The notes beneath the pieces are model-generated. The model was not told where the DNA came from. It saw only the letters and a program-made list of their open reading frames with translations, and did not search any database. Shown here piece after piece: positions 1 to 10,714 of a stretch of DNA of 45,662 nucleotides; position 1 is the first letter of the stretch, and every line of letters begins with the position of its first letter. The stretch spans positions 1 through 45,662 of the forward strand of contig CAKZRU010000009.1 of assembly GCA_937146725.1 (NCBI GenBank), written 5' to 3'. Made by a program: the position numbers and the translations under genes. The stretch is from an uncultured Myxococcales bacterium (GTDB lineage Bacteria > Myxococcota_A > Bradymonadia > UBA7976 > VGTA01).

Positions 1-72
1 CCAACAAGCCACGGGTATAGAGAGTTGTAACAGATGTTCTAAAATTGTGGCCCAACGGTACTCATGTGACAA

Positions 73-702
73 CTATAAGCAAAAAATATAAAAGGCTTGA
101 ATGAGTGCAGCTAAAAGAAAGGCTCGAGCAAACCACTGCGTACTCTTTGGTGGTTCTGCAAGTCGTTGACCCTCGGGTGAAGCCTGAACTTTTTTTCGAG
201 TGACTTTTGCGCCTCTTAGGTCAAGGCTTGAGGCTTGGCCATGACTTTTTAGAGATTGAGAAAGTCTTCTTGGTGCATAGACACAGATCGTACCAAGGGC
301 TAAAAAGGAGAGCATTAATCCTTGCTCAACACGCATGAGCATCTGCTCGATCGATAAGCTCATCGAATAATCAGACCATGAACTCGCTGATAACCAAGCA
401 AGTGGAGTAGCCCATGTTTCATTCCACCAAAAAGCCCAATAGACAGTTTCTCCTTGTAAGTGGCATAAACCTCGGCCGAGTAAACTTAAAGCCATAGCAT
501 AAATCAGCAAAGCGAGATGTGGACGTAGGCAAAACTCTAGTGGGGTAGATTTCGCCATTAATTTTCGATGTAAGCGCCATTGCTTTCGTTTGTCTTCGAG
601 AATGTCCTTCCAAGTTAAGATAAGTTCCTTAATTTGGATTTCTTGGTGCGAATCAGTACTGAAAGTTTTTTTGCTTTGTCTTGGAGAATCTTTTTTTTTC
701 AA
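73..702 (-). CDS. Small membrane protein of unknown function
   Basis: A 209-residue protein that I do not recognise. The N-terminal ~50 residues are very basic and polar. Three hydrophobic stretches follow: one around residues 60-80, one around 125-145 that ends in a basic YAPRR segment, and one at the extreme C-terminus (about 190-209). A basic polar loop lies between the last two. This suggests an integral inner-membrane protein with a cytoplasmic N-terminus. The start is a TTG followed directly by a run of nine A residues (Lys codons), with no convincing Shine-Dalgarno; a shorter form from the Met near residue 49 is possible. It is divergent from the giant PKD gene and shares a ~175-bp intergenic region with it. 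No catalytic motif is visible. The reading frame looks real by length and hydrophobic pattern; the function is unknown. Confidence 0.55.
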   Translation of the reverse strand: MKKKDSPRQSKKTFSTDSHQEIQIKELILTWKDILEDKRKQWRLHRKLMAKSTPLEFCLRPHLALLIYAMALSLLGRGLCHLQGETVYWAFWWNETWATPLAWLSASSWSDYSMSLSIEQMLMRVEQGLMLSFLALGTICVYAPRRLSQSLKSHGQASSLDLRGAKVTRKKVQASPEGQRLAEPPKSTQWFARAFLLAALIQAFYIFCL

Positions 703-832
703 GAGTTCACAACCTAACTTGATTCGATTTACACTAAGGATTGATTTTGTTTTGTAGATAAAACTCGATTAATCTATGTTAATATATAGAGAAAATGTTA
801 TCTAATTCTGTCTAGCTTTTGCTTGATGTATT

Positions 833-854
833 TGACTGAAGCTTGAATCAGTCA
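833..854 (+). promoter_or_regulatory. Perfect 7-bp inverted repeat in the leader of the giant PKD gene
   Basis: TGACTGA at 833-839 and TCAGTCA at 848-854 are perfect inverted repeats with an 8-nt loop. They end 10 nt before the Shine-Dalgarno AAAGGAAG (865-872) of the gene starting at 878. It could be an operator or an mRNA hairpin that modulates translation or stability. There is no T-run, so it is not a standard terminator. Confidence 0.35.
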
Positions 855-877
855 CCTTGGGATTAAAGGAAGATATA

Positions 878-3800
878 ATGAACTTAAATTATATAGATGA
901 ACTAGAAAGCAGGCCTCGTCAAGATTCTAGATTTGCGCTTCTATCATTTTTTGGGCTTTTCTTTTTTTTATTAGTCCCTTTAAACGCTTGGGCCGGTGAA
1001 CCTAAAATCGTTTTTGTACCCTATGCACCTAAAGATCTTACTCTTGCTGCACCAGCGCACGAACATGCCCATATTACTCTAAAGGGGATCTTACGTAATG
1101 CTGATTGTAATTCAGGATACAAGATTTACTGGGATACAAATGGCAATCAACAGTTTGATGAGTCCCCCAAAAACGTAACTCCAAGTGGAAATACTGTTTA
1201 TGATATTGGGATTACTTACCAAGTTCCACAAGTCACTAGCAACGGCGAGTTTCCCATTGATGTTCGAGTCAGAAATAATTGTACCAATGTAAATACTGAT
1301 GCCACATATTTTTTATATGTGTATGATTGGGCCCCCTCGGCAAATCCTAAAAACTGGACGAGCGTGCAGCGTGAAACTATGGTTCAAATGGGCATTCAAG
1401 AAGCCCTTTGGTATATTCATCGCCATATCAGCCGCAGTGGCTCAGGAAATGCGATAAAAGGATATATTAACTCCGGTGTTAGAAGTCCGGCTGGTCATTA
1501 TTATTTGGAAGGCTCAACCACAGCGATGTGGGCCATGAATGTGAATGGTCGTCTTCCTGCTTATCCTCCTGGTACTTTCAATGACTTTGGGCATAATGTG
1601 AGCCAAGATTGGCGGACAAAAAACGACGAACGTTGGAACAATGACCCCTATGCGGAAACTGCAGCTCGTCTATTTAATTACATTGTTGGTCAAGGTTTTA
1701 GTAATCACACCATTGGGACTGTCGAAGAAGCCAATACCTGTGGTATTCGTAACGGACAAGAGTTGACCTGTAACCCGATTGCCGGAACAGATGATCGAAT
1801 CGGTTATTACTTAAATAGTTCAAGAAATTGTGCTTATCGTAATGGTTTATTTACGGGCGGTATTTCTACTGCCTTGGCAGGACTTGCCGGTACACCATTG
1901 CAGGTTGGTAACAAGGCAGGACAACTCACTGAGTTTGTTGTTCAGCAAATGGTAGACTTTTTAGGAAACATGCAAATCGATGGTGGTGGTGGCTATGGTG
2001 GTTGGGATTATTGGAACATCGAAGGTAGCGCGGGAGCAAGCCGTGCTTTTGCTTCTTTGTCTCAATGGGCTTATATCGGTTTAGAAAGTGCTGAGGTCGC
2101 TGGTAAACCATATGGAATTATCGTAAACAATCACCATAAATACCGCATTCCAAGTCACTTACATGCTAACCAAGGCCCTGAGGGCGGGGCAAGTTATCGT
2201 ACTTCAAACGTGGGGTGTGGCTGCTGGGCCGATGACAACAATCACCTCACCGGTGGGGCAATTGTGGCAAATCGTTGGCTTGAAATCGATAAAATGAGTT
2301 CTAACAGCAACAACAAGCCCTTTGTGATCAATGGTAAAACTTACTCTAATTTGACCGAACGCCAAATGGTAAGTAATTATAATGATTATGTAAACTTTAT
2401 TAAAAAGAGTTGGAACTCCACATATTATGGCTGGCGTGGCAGCGGTCGCTTATGGCTCAATGGTTCATATACCTGTGGAAATACCTCTAGTGTATATAAT
2501 TGGGGCTCAAGTGCGCACTGTGGTAGTATTTATGGAATCTATTCACACCAAAAGGGATACCGTACTGGTAAGGACACACTTGAAAAAATTGGGGGTAAAG
2601 ATTGGGCCAAAGAGTTTGAAACCACAATCCTTAGACAGCAATACCGTAGTTTAAGTAACTATGATAAGTTTGGTTTGATCACCGACTGCCCTGTTGATAA
2701 TGAAAGAAATGTATTATGTCGCTATGGTGGACATAATATCACTGCGGGTATTGGTGCCCTTATTCTTACTCCAACGATCTTTAACCCGAAACCAATCGCC
2801 AAGGGCGCTCCCGAACAAGTGACTGTTGTTGAGGGCTGCGCAAGCTCAAGCAATGGCTTTGTTACTTTTCATCATGAAGAATCCTTTCACCCCAATCCTA
2901 ATGCCCGAATTGAGCTATATCAATGGGATGTAGGTGAGCAGGATAATGTTGGCCGTGGACGTTGGTGGGCAACGGGAGAAAATGCTGATTTTGAAAAGGC
3001 TTATCAATATACGGATGCCTCAGGTAATACACTTGAAGGTCGCTTTGCCCAATTTGACTATCAATACATGAACCGAGGTCAATATACGGCACAATTAAGA
3101 GTCGTAGAAAGTATTGAAGACCCTAATGCGCCTAGTGGGCGTGTTTTGGGTCAGGATCGAACCTTTGATGTACAAGTGAATGTACAGGCTGCTGAAAACA
3201 TCGCACCATCAGCTTTTGCTGGTGGACCATATATTTTAGAGCGTGGTGATGAACTCGTTTTAGAGGGTGCTGTCAGTGACCGCAATCAAGCCTGTGGAGA
3301 TCAAATCACTGTCGGCTGGGAGTTTCAAGCCAATCAAAGTTCATTTAATGATTTCAATGGTGCTACGCCAACCGTACCCGCTAATTATTTAGCGCAGTTT
3401 GAAGAGCAGGTACAGCATACAATTCGGATGCGAGCCACTGACTCAGGTGGAGGTACGGGCAACAATCGTTTAAGCGTTGAAGATGCCACCACATTTATCA
3501 TCTACCCTCGTGAGCCGGTAGCGATCGCTTCAGTAAGCTCTAATCCAATCGCATGTCAGCAAACAGTCACCTTTGATGGGTCCGCAAGTTATCATCCTAA
3601 TGCTGAGCAATACTCAATTATTCGCTATGAGTGGGATGTTGATGGGCGACCCGGTGTAGATGGTGGTGGTGCTTTGCCTACCTTCTCCTATACTTATGAC
3701 AAGTTTGGTACTTATCCGGTCTCTCTGACAGTGATTGATTCACATCAAGAAAGACATACCGTTAACAATTTACAAATTGAAGTGAACCAAGGAAATACCA

Positions 3801-6800
3801 CTCCAGTGGCTCGTATTGCTCAAAGAGAATACATCGTTCTTGAAAACTCAGAGTTAGTATTAAGTGCGGCGGCTTCTTATGATAGTGACATCAACTGTGG
3901 AGATTCCATTGTTACCTATGAATGGGACCTTAATGGAGATGGTCAATTTAATGCCAATGATGGTGATATTGTGGCCGGCGACCCAAGAGCCAGTGCTTCT
4001 GTGCTCACCCTACCATGGGCCGAACTCGCTACCAACATGCAATGGCCTGCCAATCGCCGCACTTTTGAGCCCGTCAATCCAATCACTCTAAGAGTGACCG
4101 ATACTTTTGGAGCAAGCGCAACTGCTAACGCCCAAATTGTGATTTTTAAGGCCGAACCAGAAGCATATTTTGATCAACGACCAAACCCTGCCCCCATTGA
4201 TGAGGTCAGAGGCCGAGTTGAAGTGACTTTAGATGCTCGAGAAAGCTATTCACCCATGCCTAATGGTGAAATTGTCAAATATGAGTGGGATTTAAATGAT
4301 GATGGTGTTTATGATGACAGCCAACTGCCGGTTGTGAACTTTTTACGCATCTTCCCCGAACTCGACCCAAATAATATCCCTCGTCCGATCGTGCGCCTAA
4401 AAGTGACCGACAATATTGGCCAAACCAATACCTTTGAACGAGAGATTATTTATGGGCTTGGTGATGTTCCTCCCACGGCCGATGCTGACCCATCTGACGC
4501 GCCTGAGCGTGGTTATCACTTGTTGGTGGGAGATCCGCTGGTCTTGAGTGCAGCTCAAAGTTTAGAACCTAATCAAGGTGATTACATTCGTCATTATCGT
4601 TGGAAATTAGGCTATGAAACTAATCGTGATGACCCACAGGGGCTCAATTGGAATGGTCAATGGGATTTTGAACAAGAAGATCTTGATCGTAATGGTGATG
4701 AGGCTCAAACCACAATCTCATTCCAAAGCCTTGTAGATATGGGATATGGCGCTTTAGGAGAGTATGGTATCTTAATGGAAATCGAGGATAGCACCTTATT
4801 AAGTGCACGAGATACAAGCACCTTCACTATTCACCCTCGTGATCCCATTGCCGCAGCGGTGATTGACCCACCGGCTTCCGCTTGTGGACAACGCGTAACC
4901 TTAGACGGTAGTGCTTCCAGCCACCCACACCCCGGCATAGATATTGTTGAATGGGCTTGGGATATGAATGGTGATGGTGATTTTGATGATCCGGAAGATG
5001 CACGAGGAGAACGGAGCACTTATGTTGCTGACCGCTATACCTTTGATGGACCGGTTACTGTCACCTTGAGAGTGACTGATAGTCGTGGAAACCAAGCATT
5101 TACCCAAGCCTCTTTAGCTGTTGATCAAGCAAACAGCGCTCCAATTCCCGATGCTGGTGGCCCATATGTTTTGGCTAAGTCTGATGCCGCAAATACTCAA
5201 ATCTTCTTTGATGCCAGTGGTTCAATCGATGCCAATACAACCTGTGGTGATAGCGTTGTACGTTATCAGTGGGACTTGGGTGAAGATGGTCAAATCGAAA
5301 GTGATCAAGCCCAATTTATCCTGTCGCGAGACGCTCTTTATGCAGCTTTAAATATCAATCCTCAAGATCCTGTTGGGCAATACTGGCTCACCTTAACTGT
5401 ATGGGATCGCTTTGATGTCTCAAGCACACTTAGAGTACCTGTGAGTATTGTCAATGGCCCAACAGCAATCGCCCGCGTAGTTCCCGATAGTTTTGGCTGT
5501 GAAGATGCAGTCATTTTTGATGGTTCTGCCAGCTTTACCGATGGTCCAGCTGATCAAGGCTTTGGTTTAGTGGAGTATAATTGGGACTTTGACTTTGATG
5601 GGGTCATCGATGCACAGGGAGAAACTGTACCTCGCAATTATGTAGATGAAGCCGGAGCCTATGCCGCGGGCTTAATTGTGATTGATGCTTCTGGTCGAGT
5701 GGCCCTTGGCATGACCACTTATGAATTAGTTGTTGATGACATCCCCCCTATTGCCAATGCGGGTGGACCGTATGTCACTGGTCAAGACCGACAAGGGAAT
5801 TGGATTGGTATTGACTTAGATGCCCGTGCCTCAAGAGATCCTAATGAACCTTGTGATCAAATTACCCATTACCTTTGGGATACAGACCGTGATGGATTGT
5901 ATGGGCGTTATGATACCAATGGGGCCCCCGGTATTAATGGCAGAGACTATGAGGGCCCAATCGTTCGTTCTTATGTAAACCCAAATTGGCGTGTGGGTAG
6001 TGTGCAATTGATCAGCATGATTGCTTGTGATGATCCTGAGGCACAGCATTGTTCACCTCAACCGGCCCAAGTTCGTGTTGAAATCAGTGACAATGCACCA
6101 CCAGCCGGTGAAATTGTATCGCCACGTGCAGGTGCATGCTTGAATCAAGATCAAGTAGAGCTACAGTTACGAGTCAGAGATCCAGATGGGGAGCAAGTCA
6201 GCGTCAAGGTCTTTGTTGATGGGGCGCTCTTTACTCAAACCAGTGTACAAACAACTCAAAGCCAAGAGTGGCAAAACTTGAGTCTCATGTTAAATACTAA
6301 TCAGTTTGCCCAAGGCGAGCGCACAATTACGGTAAGCTTTACCGATGAAGGAGGCTCTACAGTCACAGCGAATGCTGGTGGTGCAATTACCTTTGACCGT
6401 CAAGCTCCTGAAATTACCATTAGTGCCAACTTGCTAGCCGATGTATGTTACCGAGCCGAAGAAGTTCCTGACTACACAATTATAGCCGTTGATAATGTTG
6501 ATAATGCCCCTGTACTTGACGAAAGTACTCAAACCAATGCTTGTGAACGCTATCTACAAGTCACAGCCACTGATGCCTGCGGTAATCAAGCACAGGTACA
6601 GCGTCGCTATCGAGTCGCTCAACCGGTTGAAGTCGATATTAGTGGACCGGCTGATGGCTCACTTGTTCCACCGGATCAAAGCGCCTTTACATGGAGCTTT
6701 AGTGCGGCTGTATATGAGCGCTGTGTCAATCAAATTACGGCTACCCTCAGTCGTGAGGGACAAGAGCCTTGGGTTTATACTGCAGGTAATGAAACCACAG

Positions 6801-9800
6801 AATTGGGTAACTATACCTTTACTCTCAATGCACCTACCTGTGTAGGCGATCCACAAATCCAGCGACGTAGCTTCAGACTAAATGGCCCCCCCGTTGCTCG
6901 CCCTGTGAGTCAAGGACACCCCTTAGCCGACAATTTAGCCCAGCTTCCAACCTATCTTGTTGAGGAAGGTTTACCCTTGCGTCTAGAGGGTGATGACTCA
7001 AGTCCACCGGAAGCCCAAGATCAAATTGCCCACTATCGTTGGGATCTTAACCAAGATGGTCTTTTTGAGCTCGAAGGTGCCCAAGTCAACTTTAATACTC
7101 AAGATGATGGTTTGACCATTGGTTTGCTTGAGGTTGAAGATAGTTATGGCCTCACTCATCAGCAGGAATTTGAGATTTTAGTCAGTGATGTTGACCCAAT
7201 CGTGGATGCCGGAGGTCCATATAATGGAGTACAAGGCCAAGCGGTTAATTTTGATGCGAGTCTAAGCCGAGCTGCCAATCCATCAGACTTGCTTACCGAG
7301 GTTGAGTGGCGTTGGGGAGATGGCTCGGTGGCAACTAGAGGTCCTGTAGCCACTCATCTTCAAAGTGAGCATGTGTTTGATGAAGATGGTCAATATGAAG
7401 TGTCAGTCTTTGTATATGATGAAGACAGCGTAAGTACCCAAAGAATCCAAGTGAATGTTCGTGATGTTCATCCTCAGTTACTCAGCATTGAAAGACCAAA
7501 CAGCGCTTATGCTCTTGAGGATATCAGCTTTGCTGTTTTTGCTGAACCGGGTGCACCACGCGATGAAATTACCTCTTATGACTTTGATTTTACAGGCACT
7601 GGTCAATTCTTTGAGTTTCCACACCAAATCCCTGCACCAACTACGATTAATTATCAATATCTTGAAGCAGGTGACTATGAAGTAAGATTGCTCATCAATG
7701 ACCCAGATTCATCGATTGAAACAAGCTTCCCTTTCTCGGTACGTCCAGTGACTTTAAGTGACTTACTCAACGAAGTAGATGTCGCTGTTACTCAAGCAAT
7801 AGATCGTTCTAATAGTGGTGAGTTCCCCCTAAGCAATAGAGCTTTAGCTTCTTTAAATCCTCAAGGTCAACCCACTGTTAGTACTTGGGTAAACCAAGCG
7901 AAGTGGGCCGAAGAAAAGCGACAGGAGCTGATTGATAATGGCCTAGTGGCCAATACAGAATGGGCTACATTTAGTCGTATGGAAAGCTTCTATCGTGGAA
8001 ATACCTTAATGGCCTTTGATGAGCTGCTCTTTAGACTCAATCGAGCTCAAGAACAAGGTGCTCAATGGGGTACCTTGCTTTGGAAAATCTCTCGTCAGTT
8101 GCTGAGAGAAACCGAAAGCTATGCACAAGAGGTACTTAACCAAACACCGGATATTGCCAATGACTCAAATTACCAACGTGGAATGACTCGACTAACCGAA
8201 GCACGTCAGATTTTTGAGAATGTAGACTTTAAAGATCGTGTAATGGGTCGAGATTCCTTCTTGGCACGAGATCTCTTTGCTCTCATCTATGATGCACACT
8301 TTGCCTTGCGCCATGTTTTTGACTTATCTACAGTGCATGGAGGCTTCCCTATGCCGGAAGGTGGTGATACAACCAATCGCTTGTATCGAGCTAATGAGCC
8401 CAACGGTCATGTTCGTGAAGCCCTTGCTCAGTTACAGACAGAGTTTGAAGCGTACTTGGCAGCCGCCGGTACGAATCTTGCCGGAGAGGGCGAACCTGAC
8501 TCTCGCTCTAATGGAATTGAAGCTGTGAGGCAATCTCTCATCCTTTTAGAACCGATTCAGACAGCAATGGCTTCTCAAATTGGACAGTGCCTCAATTTAA
8601 ATGAGGGTGATGAATGTCCTTTCTTAGGTGAGCAGGAAAGCCTTGAGCTTCAATTAGCCTTAATGGACCTAGTTACTCAACTCTTTAATGCTGCTGACCA
8701 GGGCGTTTTTGTTAGAAATGCACAAAAGATGTTGACTTTAGCTGTACGCTTCCGAGTCGAAGTAGACTTACTACGTGTTGAAAGAGAATGTGGTCCATTT
8801 AGCCCATATCCCTTAGCCGCCCGTGCTCAACAGGAAATTATGGAGCAACTGTTAGATCTTGGACAAGATGATGCAGCCTTACTCTTTTATATTGCTCCTG
8901 AGCGTCGTTGTTTAGCGATTGAGCAGTATAATGAATGTGCCGTGCCTGCCTATAATAGAATCCGTGAAGAAATCGAGCATTTGAGCCTTTTCCCATATCC
9001 TGAGCAATGTACAGGTATTGGTGGAATTAATGAGCAACTTGAGGTGATTCCCGCTACTCCTCCAATCCCTGGTAGACCCATGTTTACCGACTTAAGTCTG
9101 CTTTTTGATATCAGCTTAGCGTACAGCATGGGTTGGGATATCTCAAATCCTCAGATCATAGCCCAGCATTTCCCCGAGCGCACTTGGGCAGAAATGAACC
9201 GTGATCACCGTGATCAACTCTTTAATATAAGCGATTATAATATTGCCGCTATGCAGTTTAACCATGATCGTATCGATTATGATCAAGATGGACTATATGG
9301 AAGCGTAGAAATCGATTGTATCTTGATCAATGGGATGAATCTCAGTGTGAGCAATCCAAATACACAAGGCTTACCTGATGGCGATCTAGACTGTGACGGT
9401 GATGGTATACCCAACTTGGCTGAGGTAGAGATGGCTCTCAATCCCAATGTTGCTGAGGATGCTACCTTAGACACGGATCTTGATGGAATGACTAACTACC
9501 AAGAATGGTATTGGACTCAACAGGGTCTAAGTTTTGATATTCGTGATCCTAGTGATGCCCGCGAAGATGCTGACCAAGATGGTATTATTAATACCCTAGA
9601 AGTCCAAGCCAATATGGACCCAAGTAATCCTAATGATGCCCAAGGTGACTTTGATCAAGATGGGCTCACTAACTTACAAGAGGTCAATAATGGCTTAAAT
9701 CCTCAAGATCCAGCCGATGCTGACTTAGATCCTGATGGTGATGGCCTAAGTTCAAGAGAGGAAATCAACCGTAATCGTAATCCTTTGGTTGCTGACTGTG

Positions 9801-10705
9801 TCGATGACCCTATCGAGCTTACCGGACGCGATGATACTGCTTTAAATGCTCGTAATCTCAGCCCAGACTTAGATGATCCAAGTATTCTATCCCTGGCTGA
9901 ACCCTTTAGAGTTACTTTTGATCAAGGTGTAATCTGTGATGCTGAAAATCAATCCGATCACGATTGGTATCGCTTTAGAGTGCCTCAACAAGGGGTCAGA
10001 GTCGTTGCGAAAGTCAACTCAAGTGATCTTGCGATCAATCTTAAGCTTTTTGATGCTCAACAAGGTGCGATTGAGCAAAGTGTAACTCAGTATCAAGATG
10101 AGCTCATTGCAACACCAAGAGGTCAGCTTGCGCCCGGAGAATATCTGCTACGTGTACAGCGTGAGGGTAATAATGCAGCATTGTCAGCTTACACATTAGA
10201 ATTAAGCCTGATTCCACCAACTTTGCCTTGCGTGGCTGATCCCTATGAAGGAGCAAGCGATAATGACCAATTTAACCGAGCAAGTAACCTACCCTTAGAA
10301 GGCATTCGTGAAGGCGCCACTTGGATTTGTAGCTCGGAGCGTCTGCGCGGTGACTGGTATGCCATACCGGTCATGAATGAGGATATTACGGTCCATATCG
10401 GTTTCTCTCCAAGTTCTGATGGACTTTTGGCCTTATCAGCGATCACGACAGACTTTGATTATATTGAAAGTGTAGAAGTAAATAAAACCGGTCAATGCTT
10501 GAATATCAAGGCAGGGCAAGGCGGTGAGCTCGTCTATATCAACGTGACAGCGTCAAATATCTTTGCTGATGGTGATGATCGAGTTGACTACACTTTACAA
10601 GTGGTTCAAAGCAATCTAGATCAAAATCCACGAGGTGCTTGTGACCGCTTCAATCAAGGACTTTATTTAGATCATCAATGGCCACAGTTGACCTTGGGGA
10701 ATTAG
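878..10705 (+). CDS. Giant secreted PKD-repeat protein with TSP3 and PPC-like C-terminal modules (3,275 aa)
   Basis: I chose ATG 878 over an upstream in-frame TTG (857) because AAAGGAAG sits 5 nt before it. Residues 1-39 are a signal peptide ending in AWA. Residues ~40-150 look like an Ig/PKD-type sandwich. Residues ~150-640 are rich in Gly, Trp and Tyr, with helical repeats reminiscent of an alpha/alpha toroid (a GGGGYGGWDYWN segment, then an IGALILTPTIF end). Residues ~640-2290 hold at least a dozen PKD-type repeats, recognisable by FDGSASxHP and YxWDxNxDG motifs. Residues ~2290-2710 are a predicted all-helical block that I do not recognise. Residues ~2800-2970 carry DxDxDG calcium-binding TSP3-like repeats. 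Residues ~2970-3270 hold two PPC-like beta domains (HDWYRF and GDWYAI cores). The likely role is an exported adhesin or structural surface protein; no protease or other enzyme active site is evident. It is followed by a membrane-anchored unknown and a GT-C glycosyltransferase, which hints at surface modification. The toroid assignment is tentative. Confidence 0.85.
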   Translation: MNLNYIDELESRPRQDSRFALLSFFGLFFFLLVPLNAWAGEPKIVFVPYAPKDLTLAAPAHEHAHITLKGILRNADCNSGYKIYWDTNGNQQFDESPKNVTPSGNTVYDIGITYQVPQVTSNGEFPIDVRVRNNCTNVNTDATYFLYVYDWAPSANPKNWTSVQRETMVQMGIQEALWYIHRHISRSGSGNAIKGYINSGVRSPAGHYYLEGSTTAMWAMNVNGRLPAYPPGTFNDFGHNVSQDWRTKNDERWNNDPYAETAARLFNYIVGQGFSNHTIGTVEEANTCGIRNGQELTCNPIAGTDDRIGYYLNSSRNCAYRNGLFTGGISTALAGLAGTPLQVGNKAGQLTEFVVQQMVDFLGNMQIDGGGGYGGWDYWNIEGSAGASRAFASLSQWAYIGLESAEVAGKPYGIIVNNHHKYRIPSHLHANQGPEGGASYRTSNVGCGCWADDNNHLTGGAIVANRWLEIDKMSSNSNNKPFVINGKTYSNLTERQMVSNYNDYVNFIKKSWNSTYYGWRGSGRLWLNGSYTCGNTSSVYNWGSSAHCGSIYGIYSHQKGYRTGKDTLEKIGGKDWAKEFETTILRQQYRSLSNYDKFGLITDCPVDNERNVLCRYGGHNITAGIGALILTPTIFNPKPIAKGAPEQVTVVEGCASSSNGFVTFHHEESFHPNPNARIELYQWDVGEQDNVGRGRWWATGENADFEKAYQYTDASGNTLEGRFAQFDYQYMNRGQYTAQLRVVESIEDPNAPSGRVLGQDRTFDVQVNVQAAENIAPSAFAGGPYILERGDELVLEGAVSDRNQACGDQITVGWEFQANQSSFNDFNGATPTVPANYLAQFEEQVQHTIRMRATDSGGGTGNNRLSVEDATTFIIYPREPVAIASVSSNPIACQQTVTFDGSASYHPNAEQYSIIRYEWDVDGRPGVDGGGALPTFSYTYDKFGTYPVSLTVIDSHQERHTVNNLQIEVNQGNTTPVARIAQREYIVLENSELVLSAAASYDSDINCGDSIVTYEWDLNGDGQFNANDGDIVAGDPRASASVLTLPWAELATNMQWPANRRTFEPVNPITLRVTDTFGASATANAQIVIFKAEPEAYFDQRPNPAPIDEVRGRVEVTLDARESYSPMPNGEIVKYEWDLNDDGVYDDSQLPVVNFLRIFPELDPNNIPRPIVRLKVTDNIGQTNTFEREIIYGLGDVPPTADADPSDAPERGYHLLVGDPLVLSAAQSLEPNQGDYIRHYRWKLGYETNRDDPQGLNWNGQWDFEQEDLDRNGDEAQTTISFQSLVDMGYGALGEYGILMEIEDSTLLSARDTSTFTIHPRDPIAAAVIDPPASACGQRVTLDGSASSHPHPGIDIVEWAWDMNGDGDFDDPEDARGERSTYVADRYTFDGPVTVTLRVTDSRGNQAFTQASLAVDQANSAPIPDAGGPYVLAKSDAANTQIFFDASGSIDANTTCGDSVVRYQWDLGEDGQIESDQAQFILSRDALYAALNINPQDPVGQYWLTLTVWDRFDVSSTLRVPVSIVNGPTAIARVVPDSFGCEDAVIFDGSASFTDGPADQGFGLVEYNWDFDFDGVIDAQGETVPRNYVDEAGAYAAGLIVIDASGRVALGMTTYELVVDDIPPIANAGGPYVTGQDRQGNWIGIDLDARASRDPNEPCDQITHYLWDTDRDGLYGRYDTNGAPGINGRDYEGPIVRSYVNPNWRVGSVQLISMIACDDPEAQHCSPQPAQVRVEISDNAPPAGEIVSPRAGACLNQDQVELQLRVRDPDGEQVSVKVFVDGALFTQTSVQTTQSQEWQNLSLMLNTNQFAQGERTITVSFTDEGGSTVTANAGGAITFDRQAPEITISANLLADVCYRAEEVPDYTIIAVDNVDNAPVLDESTQTNACERYLQVTATDACGNQAQVQRRYRVAQPVEVDISGPADGSLVPPDQSAFTWSFSAAVYERCVNQITATLSREGQEPWVYTAGNETTELGNYTFTLNAPTCVGDPQIQRRSFRLNGPPVARPVSQGHPLADNLAQLPTYLVEEGLPLRLEGDDSSPPEAQDQIAHYRWDLNQDGLFELEGAQVNFNTQDDGLTIGLLEVEDSYGLTHQQEFEILVSDVDPIVDAGGPYNGVQGQAVNFDASLSRAANPSDLLTEVEWRWGDGSVATRGPVATHLQSEHVFDEDGQYEVSVFVYDEDSVSTQRIQVNVRDVHPQLLSIERPNSAYALEDISFAVFAEPGAPRDEITSYDFDFTGTGQFFEFPHQIPAPTTINYQYLEAGDYEVRLLINDPDSSIETSFPFSVRPVTLSDLLNEVDVAVTQAIDRSNSGEFPLSNRALASLNPQGQPTVSTWVNQAKWAEEKRQELIDNGLVANTEWATFSRMESFYRGNTLMAFDELLFRLNRAQEQGAQWGTLLWKISRQLLRETESYAQEVLNQTPDIANDSNYQRGMTRLTEARQIFENVDFKDRVMGRDSFLARDLFALIYDAHFALRHVFDLSTVHGGFPMPEGGDTTNRLYRANEPNGHVREALAQLQTEFEAYLAAAGTNLAGEGEPDSRSNGIEAVRQSLILLEPIQTAMASQIGQCLNLNEGDECPFLGEQESLELQLALMDLVTQLFNAADQGVFVRNAQKMLTLAVRFRVEVDLLRVERECGPFSPYPLAARAQQEIMEQLLDLGQDDAALLFYIAPERRCLAIEQYNECAVPAYNRIREEIEHLSLFPYPEQCTGIGGINEQLEVIPATPPIPGRPMFTDLSLLFDISLAYSMGWDISNPQIIAQHFPERTWAEMNRDHRDQLFNISDYNIAAMQFNHDRIDYDQDGLYGSVEIDCILINGMNLSVSNPNTQGLPDGDLDCDGDGIPNLAEVEMALNPNVAEDATLDTDLDGMTNYQEWYWTQQGLSFDIRDPSDAREDADQDGIINTLEVQANMDPSNPNDAQGDFDQDGLTNLQEVNNGLNPQDPADADLDPDGDGLSSREEINRNRNPLVADCVDDPIELTGRDDTALNARNLSPDLDDPSILSLAEPFRVTFDQGVICDAENQSDHDWYRFRVPQQGVRVVAKVNSSDLAINLKLFDAQQGAIEQSVTQYQDELIATPRGQLAPGEYLLRVQREGNNAALSAYTLELSLIPPTLPCVADPYEGASDNDQFNRASNLPLEGIREGATWICSSERLRGDWYAIPVMNEDITVHIGFSPSSDGLLALSAITTDFDYIESVEVNKTGQCLNIKAGQGGELVYINVTASNIFADGDDRVDYTLQVVQSNLDQNPRGACDRFNQGLYLDHQWPQLTLGN

Positions 10706-10714
10706 TGTCCTAAT

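Noticed and set aside
857..877. TTG start 21 nt upstream for the giant PKD gene
   Set aside because: ATG 878 has AAAGGAAG at proper spacing; the TTG would place that site inside the coding region and adds nothing to the signal peptide.
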